A DNA stretch of 5,752 bases from Bacteroidales bacterium (GTDB lineage: Bacteria; Bacteroidota; Bacteroidia; Bacteroidales; UBA7960), in NCBI GenBank assembly GCA_007123065.1, contig SKSI01000091.1, positions 1 through 5,752 of the forward strand. Reading direction: 5' to 3'. The notes under the pieces were generated by a model. The model was not told the DNA's origin. It did no database searches and saw only the letters and a program-made list of their open reading frames with translations. A program made the position numbers and the translations under genes. This document shows positions 1 through 5,752 of the stretch, one piece after another (position 1 is the first letter of the stretch; every line of letters begins with the position of its first letter).

Positions 1-1
1 A

Positions 2-2515
2 GCGATCCGAAACGAAAAAGGAGATATCACTATTGTACACGGTTCATTTCAGGATATTTCAGAACGTAAGCAGTCGGAGGTTGCCCTGCAGGAAAGCAAC
101 AAAAAATATGAGGGGCTTTCAGGCCTGATGCGCCTGATGGCTGATAATATGCCGGATATGCTGTGGGCAAAAAACCTTGACAAAGAATATATCTTTACAA
201 ACAAAGCCATTTGTGACACTTTGCTTGGTGCTTCTGACACAGACGAACCACTGGGGAAAACAGATATGTTTTTCGCATTGCGGGAACGCGCTAAGCATCA
301 GAGAGACCGCGAATGGCATACTTATGGCGAGATCTGTCGGGACTCTGACGCAATTACACTGCAAGAAATGAAACCCATGCAATTCGATGAGTCTTATAAG
401 GTCAGAGGAAAACACCTTGTGTTGGATGTACATAAAGCACCGCTTTTTGACAATCAGGGCAATCTCATCGGTGTCGTTGGCTCAGCCAGGGATATCACCG
501 AACAAAAAAACACACAGGAAGAGATAAGAATCACCAGAGATACCTATCAAAACATCATCAATTCCATCACGGAAGCAATTTATGTTATTGATGACAGCAA
601 CACCTTTATTGATGTCAATCTTGGCGCCGAAAAGATGTATGGCTTTTCCAGGGAAGAGTTGATAGGGAAAAGCCCTGCGGTCGTTGCTGCAGCAGGCATG
701 AATGATTTTAAGGCTATGGAGAAAATTCACCGGGATGTGGCAAAAACGGGCATTTCACAAAGCTTTGAATTCTGGGCTACAAAAAAGAATGGAGATGTTT
801 TTCCAAAAGAAGTGATTATCAACAAAGGCAGTTATTATGGGAAGGACTGCCTGATAGCTACTGCACGCGATATTACCGAAAGAAAAAGGGCCGAAACAGC
901 TCACCAGGCACAATATAACATTGCGCGGTCTATCCACACTGCCAGTGAAATTGAAGAATTGCTGGAGATCGTCAGGACAGAGCTGGGAAAACTAATAGAC
1001 ACTTCTAATTTTATGGCAGCACTTTATAATCCGGAAAAAGACACCTTAAAAAAGTTAATCTACCGTGATGAAAAAGAGGATTTTGCAGAGTGGCCGGCCG
1101 GCAAATCACTTTCGGGCCAGGTTGTAAAGTCAGGTAAGCCTTTATTCATGAGAAGAAGAGAGATAGAAGCCTTTGCTGCCAAAAACGATATTGAATTGAC
1201 CGGAACACCCGCTGCCAGCTGGATTGGCGTACCTGTCAACATAAAGAAAAAGGTTGCCGGTGCCATGGTTGTTCAAAGCTACGACAACACCGAAGCCTTT
1301 TCACAAGCAGATGTCTCCCTGCTGGAAATGATTGCGCATGAAACAGGGATTTACCTGGAACAGCAGATGATGCTTGCCGAACTTATTGCGTCCAAAGAAA
1401 AAGCCGAAGAAAGCAACCGTCTGAAAACCGCTTTCATCAACAACATATCCCACGAAATCCGCACACCGCTTAATGGGATTCTTGGATTTGGCGGACTGAT
1501 CATCGAAGATGATTTACCACAAGGGGAAAAACAAAGATATTTTAAAGTCTTGGAGCAAAGCACAATCCGTCTGCAGCAAACCATCACCGACATCATGGAC
1601 ATTTCAGAGGTCACCGCCGAATCCATAAAACCGGGGAAAAACAATGTTCATGTTGTAAGTCTGATGAAAGAGCTTTTAGAAAGCACCGAAAAAGCCTGTT
1701 CCTCGAAAAATATTCTAATTTCGCTTGACATCCCGAATCAACATAAAGACCTGATCCTTAAATCGGATAAAGAGCTCCTTATCAAGATCATGAAACAATT
1801 GCTTGACAACGCCGAAAAGTTCACGGATTCAGGCCGAATAATTCTTGGTTATGACGTTCATGGGGAATGGGTGCAGTTTCATGTAAAAGACACCGGGCAG
1901 GGTATTGATGATGAAAAGCTTGAAGTAATTTTTGAGCCGTTTATGCAAGAGGATCTATCCGTAACCCGCGGCCACGAGGGCAGCGGCCTGGGTCTTTCCA
2001 TTGCCCGCGGACTGGTTAAACTCCTCGGAGGTGAGCTGTGGGCAGCATCAGAAAAAGGCGCAGGGTCCACGTTTTTCTTCACCCTGCCTTATCTGCCGGC
2101 AGAGGCCAAAGATGAACCCAAAGAAGCTGCAAGCGTCACATCAGAAAAATCAGGCAAGAACCTGATCCTGATCGCGGAAGATGAAGAATCCAATTACATG
2201 CTTTTGAAAACCGTCGCAGAAAGGGCGGGCTTCTCAACCCTGCATGCGATACATGGCGCTGAAGCCGTGGAGCTTTGCCAACAGTATCCGGAAATCGGAC
2301 TGATCCTGATGGATATCAAAATGCCGGTCATGAACGGTCTGGAAGCTACTCAAAAAATCAAAGCATTCAGGCCGGACCTGCCAATCATCGCCCTTACAGC
2401 CCACGCCCAAACCGGCGACCGGCAGCGGATGCTTGATGCCGGCTGCGATGAGTATATGGCCAAACCGGTGAACCTGGATAAACTGAATGCATTGATTAAA
2501 AGGATGATTACTTAG
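2..2515 (+). CDS. Hybrid sensor histidine kinase (PAS-PAS-GAF-HisKA-HATPase-REC), 5' partial
   Basis: This protein senses a signal, autophosphorylates on His and passes phosphate to its own receiver. The frame is open from base 2 with no stop before TAG at 2513, so the true start is upstream; the ATG at 128 lies inside a PAS domain and is not the start. In visible codons: a PAC tail (GSFQDISERK, 14-23); PAS about 43-166, ending SARDITEQK; PAS about 180-295, ending ATARDITERK; GAF about 305-452 with a GTPAASWIGVPV core; HisKA with phospho-His484 in ISHEIRTPLNG; HATPase_c with N-box LLDNAEKFT (Asn603), G1 DTGQGID (630-636), F-box IFEPFMQ and G2 GSGLGLSIA (660-668); a Glu/Lys-rich linker; REC about 722-837 with acidic Glu726/Asp727, phospho-Asp771 (LILMDIKMP), Thr799 and Lys821. 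All motifs are intact, so it should be active. No TM segment is visible, but one could lie upstream. There is no DNA-binding domain, so an HPt or separate regulator is expected. Ligands are unknown. Confidence 0.96.
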   Translation, partial: AIRNEKGDITIVHGSFQDISERKQSEVALQESNKKYEGLSGLMRLMADNMPDMLWAKNLDKEYIFTNKAICDTLLGASDTDEPLGKTDMFFALRERAKHQRDREWHTYGEICRDSDAITLQEMKPMQFDESYKVRGKHLVLDVHKAPLFDNQGNLIGVVGSARDITEQKNTQEEIRITRDTYQNIINSITEAIYVIDDSNTFIDVNLGAEKMYGFSREELIGKSPAVVAAAGMNDFKAMEKIHRDVAKTGISQSFEFWATKKNGDVFPKEVIINKGSYYGKDCLIATARDITERKRAETAHQAQYNIARSIHTASEIEELLEIVRTELGKLIDTSNFMAALYNPEKDTLKKLIYRDEKEDFAEWPAGKSLSGQVVKSGKPLFMRRREIEAFAAKNDIELTGTPAASWIGVPVNIKKKVAGAMVVQSYDNTEAFSQADVSLLEMIAHETGIYLEQQMMLAELIASKEKAEESNRLKTAFINNISHEIRTPLNGILGFGGLIIEDDLPQGEKQRYFKVLEQSTIRLQQTITDIMDISEVTAESIKPGKNNVHVVSLMKELLESTEKACSSKNILISLDIPNQHKDLILKSDKELLIKIMKQLLDNAEKFTDSGRIILGYDVHGEWVQFHVKDTGQGIDDEKLEVIFEPFMQEDLSVTRGHEGSGLGLSIARGLVKLLGGELWAASEKGAGSTFFFTLPYLPAEAKDEPKEAASVTSEKSGKNLILIAEDEESNYMLLKTVAERAGFSTLHAIHGAEAVELCQQYPEIGLILMDIKMPVMNGLEATQKIKAFRPDLPIIALTAHAQTGDRQRMLDAGCDEYMAKPVNLDKLNALIKRMIT

Positions 2516-2538
2516 CCTGACCAATTCATAAACTTAAT

Positions 2539-2853
2539 CCCTGGCTGATACGCAATTTTATCCCCGTGGGAATCAGGGGACTGGAAGTTGCAGCACTCAC
2601 CGCGGCAATTGTATCATCGCTTGCCTCCATGCTCAACTCGACGGCAACCATTTTCACAATGGATCTCTACAAGCCTTATTTCTCCAAAAGAACGGATGGT
2701 ACCGACCTGATCCCAACCGGACGCATCGCGGTGATCCCGGCCTTGCTGATTGCCGTAATCATGGCCCCGGCGTTGGATACAATGTCTCAGATGTTCCAAT
2801 ACAACCAGGAATATACTGGCTTAGTAAGCCCGGGTATCCTGGCCGTATTTTTA
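2539..2853 (+). pseudogene. Remnant of a sodium:solute symporter (SSS/SGLT family), internal fragment
   Basis: The translation from PWLIRNFIPVGIRG (2539) through ALTAAIVSSLASMLNSTATI and TMDLYKPYF to EYTGLVSPGILAVFL (ending 2853) matches what I remember of Na+/sugar symporters such as vSGLT. By that comparison it covers the loop before TM8, TM8 (which carries part of the sodium site), TM9 and the start of TM10. Full-length members have roughly 500-600 residues; only about 105 remain, with neither the N-terminal nor the C-terminal helices. Upstream, a TGA at 2518 closes the frame just before the homology, and no family start lies there; a GTG at 2566 would begin inside the domain. Downstream, the frame stays open to TGA at 3006, but residues after 2853 (YERGVPGSESWG and on) are not symporter-like and run into a short tandem repeat. 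A charged Glu in GIRGLEVAAL and an Asn in FQYNQEY, where I expect hydrophobic residues, fit decay. It cannot form a transporter. Confidence 0.85.
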
Positions 2854-3081
2854 TATGAACGCGGGGTGCCAGGCTCTGAGTCCTGGGGGATGATTGTCGA
2901 TTATCGATTTCCGATGTCCGATTTAAACAGAAACACTGTCCGCTTCCGTACAAATCACTCCATTCTTCTGACACCATTAACAAATAACAACAGCATAATA
3001 TCCTGAATGTGAGATTTTTGATTATTATTGCATAAAAATTGATGTAGTCATAATGATAATATTAACATAACTTTTTGCATT
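2854..3081. other. Non-coding stretch between symporter remnant and permease
   Basis: These 228 bases hold the 7-bp repeat array and then an increasingly A/T-rich leader before the permease ATG at 3082. The frame open to 3006 across the first part has no protein-like pattern. A short inverted pair ATTTTT (3014-3019) / AAAAAT (3034-3039) and the palindrome TAATATTA (3057-3064) are present, as expected in A/T-rich DNA. I see no convincing Bacteroidota-type promoter: TATTATTG at 3023 resembles a -7 box but has no TTTG at the proper distance upstream. There is no clear rho-independent terminator for the kinase gene. Confidence 0.6.
2892..2926. repeat. Degenerate 7-bp tandem repeat, five units
   Basis: The units GATTGTC (2892), GATTATC (2899), GATTTCC (2906), GATGTCC (2913) and GATTTAA (2920) follow each other in exact 7-bp register, each starting with GAT. 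The array lies just past the end of the symporter homology, in the non-coding stretch before the permease. Runs of this kind are often seen in intergenic DNA of Bacteroidota (from memory). No function can be assigned. Confidence 0.75.
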
Positions 3082-5466
3082 ATGCAGTGGAATAATTTCA
3101 AAATCGCCTGGCGACTCATTAAAAAAAACCTGGGACATACCCTGGTAAACATCATCGGGCTTGGTTTGGGTTTCTCCGCTGCCATACTTATGCTGATCTA
3201 CGTGCACCATCAATTAAGCTTCGATCGTTTTCACGAGAACTCCGATCGCATCTATCGCTTTGTAATAGAGGGCTCTATGGCAGATGGGAAAACAATCAGC
3301 GGCGCGATTACAGTCGCTGACATCGGTCCGACTGTGACCGAAGAGATTCCGGAAGCCGACTATTTCACCAGGTTTTATTTTCACGGGACCAACGAAGTTG
3401 TCATTGACGAGAAAAGGTTTACTGATGATCGTATCGCCTGGGTTGATTCGGTCTTTTTCAAAATGTTTTCTTTCCCGCTTGTTCATGGCAACCCCGAAAC
3501 CGCACTGCTGGAGCCAAACTCCATCGTGCTCAGCCGGTCTGTTGCAAAAAAATATTTTGGAGAGACAAACCCCATAGGTGAAGTAATCAAAGTTGGTGGA
3601 AGCGATTACCAGATTACGGCTATGATGAAAGATGTGCCGGCGAATTCACATCTGCAGTTTGACATGCTTGCCTCATTTCACACTTTACAAACAGCAAACA
3701 ATAACGTCGTAGCCAATCAAGGCATCTCTTTCGCCACATATCTGATGACGCGTCCGGATGCAAGTTTTGATGATTTTGCCCCAAAAATCGTAAACAGTGC
3801 CGATACATATATAAACAACATCTTCAACGAACATGGCATACACATATCACATGCATTGCAGCCCCTTTCCAGGGCTTATCTTTACTCAGATTTTCACTTC
3901 GACAACTCAGGCAAAACAGGCGATATTCGCAATGTATACATATTCTCATTCCTTGCATTTATCGTTATCCTTGTTGCTGTTTTCAACTTTGTCAATCTGG
4001 TAACGGCCCAATCAGAAAAACGGGCCAGAGAAATAGGGATGCGGAAAGTGATGGGGGCTGTCCGCAAAAACCTTATTGTTCAGTTTATTGGCGAATCGCT
4101 GATCATCACATTTCTCGCATTTATCTTTTCGCTGCTGCTGAACGAACTGTTCATTGGATCATTTTCAGCTTTGCTTGACGAAAACCTTAGCCTTTTATAT
4201 TATCAGAATCCATTGATGCTCTTCGGTATACTGGGATTCGTCAGTGCCGTTGGGATCGTTGCAGGCTTATACCCTGCATTATACCTTTCTCACCATGAAC
4301 CTGTCAATGTACTAAAGGGCGGGGTAATGAAAACCGCGGGCAACAATAACTTGCGAAAAGTTTTGGTTGTTTTGCAGTTTACTGTATCTGTTTTTCTTAT
4401 AAGCTCCGTTCTGCTTCTCAACCGCCAGGTACAATATATGAAACACAAAGATCTGGGCTTTGATCGCGAACACGTCATATCCATCCGGAATTTCACACCG
4501 GCTATTCGCTCTGCCTACCGGTCATTAAAGGCGGAACTGCTTCAGCATCCCGATATTATGAGCGTAACGGCTTCCCAGAGTGTCCCCGGCGAAAACCGTA
4601 GCTTGCAAAACAGCTTTCGTCAGGGCGATGATCCCTCCACAGCCGTCATGATGTACGAAAACCGCGTACAATCCGACTTTCTGAAAACTTTTGGAATGCG
4701 CATTGAAGAAGGCCGTGATTTTGATCCTGAGATGCGGACAGATACTGCCTCATTCATCCTGAATCGCGCAGCCGTAAGAAAGCTTGACCTGGAAAACCCC
4801 ATCGGTGCAAAGATAAATGTTTGGCAACAGCGTGGTACAGTAATCGGCGTGGTAAGCGACTATAATTTTATGTCATTGCGAAATGAAATAGATCCTCTGG
4901 CGATTACAATATACACCGATTGGTTTAACAGAATCAGCATTCGGGTCACACCGGGCTCCACAAATGAAACACTGCAATATGCCCGAAAAGTATTTGAATC
5001 AGCAGATTCCAATTATGTTTTTGATTATTTTTTTGTGGATGAACGATTTGCTGAAATGTATCGTAAGGAAGAAAGAACCAATAAACTCATAAAATACGCC
5101 TCCATACTGGCTATCATCATATCATTTATGGGATTGTATGCCCTGACATCCTTTACAGTAATGAAAAGGGTAAAAGAGATTGCCATAAGAAAAACGCTTG
5201 GGGCCTCCGTGCCTAAGATCATGGGTTTGCTCTTCAGCGAGTTGTTCCGATGGCTGTTGATCGGCAACCTGATTGCATGGCCACTCGCATTTTATACTGT
5301 GACGCGCTGGCAGGAAAATTTCGCATTCCGCATCAACATCATCGATTACTGGTACTACTTTGTGCTGGCAGGTTTGCTGGCTGCACTCGCAGGAGTTCTG
5401 GCAAGCATGATACAGATGATGTCGGCCGCCAGGACAAACCCGGCTGTCTGCCTCAAGCAGGCATAA
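3082..5466 (+). CDS. ABC transporter permease, MacB_PCD/FtsX type, 8 TM, duplicated halves
   Basis: This is an inner-membrane permease subunit of the MacB/FtsX (type VII ABC) superfamily, whose members move lipoproteins, peptides or drugs, or transmit force across the envelope rather than import solutes. The 794 residues hold two repeats. First half: TM1 about 20-42 (VNIIGLGLGFSAAILMLIY), a large periplasmic MacB_PCD-like domain about 45-282, then an FtsX core with TMs about 285-308, 333-358 and 376-402. Second half: TM about 425-447, a periplasmic domain about 450-665, then TMs about 670-692, 714-742 and 756-778. Each FtsX core has the cytoplasmic signature expected to contact the ATPase: RAREIGMRKVMGA (314-326) and RVKEIAIRKTLGA (696-708). 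The start at 3082 is favoured because MQWNNFKIAWRLIKKN aligns with the usual family N-terminus; there is no Shine-Dalgarno, only an A/T-rich leader, as is normal in Bacteroidota. The length is typical for the two-half form. No nucleotide-binding domain is fused or adjacent in the window. The substrate is unknown. Confidence 0.95.
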   Translation: MQWNNFKIAWRLIKKNLGHTLVNIIGLGLGFSAAILMLIYVHHQLSFDRFHENSDRIYRFVIEGSMADGKTISGAITVADIGPTVTEEIPEADYFTRFYFHGTNEVVIDEKRFTDDRIAWVDSVFFKMFSFPLVHGNPETALLEPNSIVLSRSVAKKYFGETNPIGEVIKVGGSDYQITAMMKDVPANSHLQFDMLASFHTLQTANNNVVANQGISFATYLMTRPDASFDDFAPKIVNSADTYINNIFNEHGIHISHALQPLSRAYLYSDFHFDNSGKTGDIRNVYIFSFLAFIVILVAVFNFVNLVTAQSEKRAREIGMRKVMGAVRKNLIVQFIGESLIITFLAFIFSLLLNELFIGSFSALLDENLSLLYYQNPLMLFGILGFVSAVGIVAGLYPALYLSHHEPVNVLKGGVMKTAGNNNLRKVLVVLQFTVSVFLISSVLLLNRQVQYMKHKDLGFDREHVISIRNFTPAIRSAYRSLKAELLQHPDIMSVTASQSVPGENRSLQNSFRQGDDPSTAVMMYENRVQSDFLKTFGMRIEEGRDFDPEMRTDTASFILNRAAVRKLDLENPIGAKINVWQQRGTVIGVVSDYNFMSLRNEIDPLAITIYTDWFNRISIRVTPGSTNETLQYARKVFESADSNYVFDYFFVDERFAEMYRKEERTNKLIKYASILAIIISFMGLYALTSFTVMKRVKEIAIRKTLGASVPKIMGLLFSELFRWLLIGNLIAWPLAFYTVTRWQENFAFRINIIDYWYYFVLAGLLAALAGVLASMIQMMSAARTNPAVCLKQA

Positions 5467-5502
5467 TGTCATAATTCGCATTTCCGCAAGCTTCCGGTTC
5501 CT

Positions 5503-5514
5503 CCACGCCCGTGG
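5503..5514. repeat. Short perfect hairpin downstream of permease
   Basis: CCACG (5503-5507) and CGTGG (5510-5514) are perfect inverted arms around a two-base CC centre, followed by TTATAA. It lies 36 bp after the permease stop. There is no T-run directly behind it, so it is not a standard terminator. The form CCACG-n-CGTGG followed by TTA recalls REP-like palindromes of Bacteroidota and may belong with the hairpin cluster at 5544-5590. Confidence 0.45.
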
Positions 5515-5543
5515 TTATAAGCCAGTCGCAGCCTGCACCCTGC

Positions 5544-5590
5544 GCCCTGAAAGGGCAATTTAATTGAGCCCAATGGCAACGCCTTGGGTT
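5544..5590. repeat. REP-like double hairpin element
   Basis: Two hairpins sit 10 bp apart. The first has arms GCCCT (5544-5548) and AGGGC (5552-5556) with loop GAA. The second has outer arms AGCCCAA (5567-5573) and TTGGGTT (5584-5590), pairing with one G-T wobble, and inner arms GGC (5575-5577) and GCC (5581-5583) around an AAC loop, with T5574 bulged. The spacer contains the palindrome AATTTAATT. The layout and the core bases resemble, from memory, a dispersed repeat seen between genes in Bacteroidota and other phyla, which may be linked to REP-associated (Y1) transposases. No transposase gene is in the window. It may also act on the 3' end of the permease transcript. The structure is visible; the family assignment is inferred. 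Confidence 0.6.
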
Positions 5591-5613
5591 AACTGGGATT
5601 TGTTGATTCTGTT

Positions 5614-5637
5614 GAATTTTTGAATTTTTGAATTTTT
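5614..5637. repeat. Perfect triple tandem repeat of GAATTTTT
   Basis: Three identical 8-bp units begin at 5614, 5622 and 5630. They follow a TGTTGA-rich stretch: that hexamer occurs at 5601, 5610 and again at 5650. The array lies 41 bp before the ATG of the small gene at the right edge, so slippage in copy number would change the spacing upstream of that gene. The T-rich tracts could also help end transcription from the permease, though no strong stem lies directly before them. Confidence 0.8.
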
Positions 5638-5678
5638 GATGTGGCTAATTGTTGAAACAGCCATAATAAATAATTTTT

Positions 5679-5752
5679 ATGCAAACGGTAACAATAGAAA
5701 TAACCGGCAATAATGCACTAAAGGCTTTAAGGGATTTGGAGCATAAGCGCCT
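5679..5752 (+). CDS. N-terminus of a small protein, possibly an antitoxin-like protein, 3' partial
   Basis: An ATG at 5679 opens a frame that runs off the window end, giving 24 complete codons plus a CT that must begin Leu: MQTVTIEITGNNALKAL then RDLEHKRL. The leader is A/T-rich (ATAATAAATAATTTTT) without Shine-Dalgarno, as for the permease. The pattern is an alternating beta strand (TVTIEI), then NNALKAL and an amphipathic helix (LRDLEHKRL). It resembles small proteins of Bacteroidota and cyanobacteria beginning like MxTITIEI..NxxALKLLxDLE, which are often annotated as hypothetical or antitoxin-like and sometimes precede a PIN or RelE-type toxin gene. The family link is from memory and only 25 residues are visible, so the role is open. 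A toxin gene just beyond the window would support it. Confidence 0.6.
   Translation, partial: MQTVTIEITGNNALKALRDLEHKR

Larger units (their letters stand above)
5467..5678. other. Non-coding spacer between permease and small gene
   Basis: These 212 bases contain the hairpins at 5503-5514 and 5544-5590 and the GAATTTTT array at 5614-5637, and I see no protein-coding pattern. The left part is GC-rich and structured; the right part (after about 5600) is A/T-rich. A TAATTTTT at 5671-5678 resembles the Bacteroidota -7 box but abuts the ATG, which would put the transcription start inside the gene, so I do not call it a promoter. Confidence 0.6.

Noticed and set aside
128..130. ATG at 128 as the start of the kinase gene
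   Set aside because: The same frame is open back to base 2 and encodes a PAC motif (GSFQDISERK) typical of the end of a preceding PAS domain, so the gene begins upstream of the window.
2869..2886. Inverted pair CCAGG/CCTGG after the symporter remnant, as a terminator or attachment site
   Set aside because: Five-base arms with an 8-base loop, no T-run and no matching direct repeat at the other edge of the fragment.
3076..3086. Palindrome TGCAT-T-ATGCA over the permease start codon, as an operator
   Set aside because: Five-base arms in A/T-rich DNA are expected by chance, and there is no second copy or regulator gene nearby.
5449..5463. Hairpin TGCCT/AGGCA with loop CAAGC at the end of the permease gene, as a terminator
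   Set aside because: The stem is only 5 bp, lies inside the coding region and has no T-run behind it.
5122..5481. 119-codon minus-strand frame opposite the permease 3' end
   Set aside because: It mirrors a well-supported permease coding frame and shows no recognisable domain; its Cys/His-rich composition is what antisense translation gives.
5671..5678. TAATTTTT as a Bacteroidota -7 promoter box for the small gene
   Set aside because: It abuts the ATG, so transcription would start inside the gene; the upstream ATTG at 19 bp is only a partial match to the -33 box.
1..5752. CRISPR arrays, tRNA or rRNA genes, insertion sequences, riboswitches
   Set aside because: I saw no spaced identical repeats, no cloverleaf or rRNA-like sequence, no transposase frame and no known riboswitch core in the window.

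Overview
The window looks like a chromosomal segment from a member of the Bacteroidota or the closely related Balneolota/Rhodothermota. Three things suggest this. The 8-TM MacB_PCD/FtsX permease has the N-terminus typical of that group. The kinase has the long multi-PAS/GAF hybrid form common there. The visible start codons (3082, 5679) have no Shine-Dalgarno and sit behind A/T-rich leaders. I cannot fix the genus. All recognisable genes are on the + strand.

Layout. (1) 2-2515: a large hybrid sensor histidine kinase whose 5' end lies outside the window. It reads PAC tail, PAS, PAS, GAF, HisKA, HATPase_c, REC, with every catalytic motif intact. (2) 2539-2853: an internal slice of about 105 codons from a sodium:solute symporter (SSS/SGLT family), cut at both ends and starting about 23 bp after the kinase stop. 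It is a gene remnant. The open frame runs on to 3006, but only through unrelated sequence. (3) 2854-3081: non-coding, with a degenerate 7-bp tandem repeat at 2892-2926 and an A/T-rich leader. (4) 3082-5466: a complete 794-residue ABC-transporter permease of the MacB/FtsX type with duplicated halves and no ATPase partner in the window. (5) 5467-5678: non-coding, with a cluster of small GC-rich hairpins resembling a REP-type element and a perfect triple 8-bp repeat. (6) 5679 to the end: the first 25 residues of a small protein whose N-terminus resembles short antitoxin-like proteins.

Functionally, the kinase is a cytosolic-type multi-input sensor that would pass phosphate to its own receiver and then to an unseen HPt/response regulator. 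The permease would need an ATPase encoded elsewhere. Nothing in the sequence ties the two together: a dead transporter fragment and more than 500 bp separate them, so I do not read them as one operon. The symporter remnant and the repeats suggest a junction that has been rearranged. I found no convincing new multi-gene system here. The points most worth a second look are the symporter slice, the REP-like hairpin cluster, the orphan permease and the cut-off small gene at the right edge.
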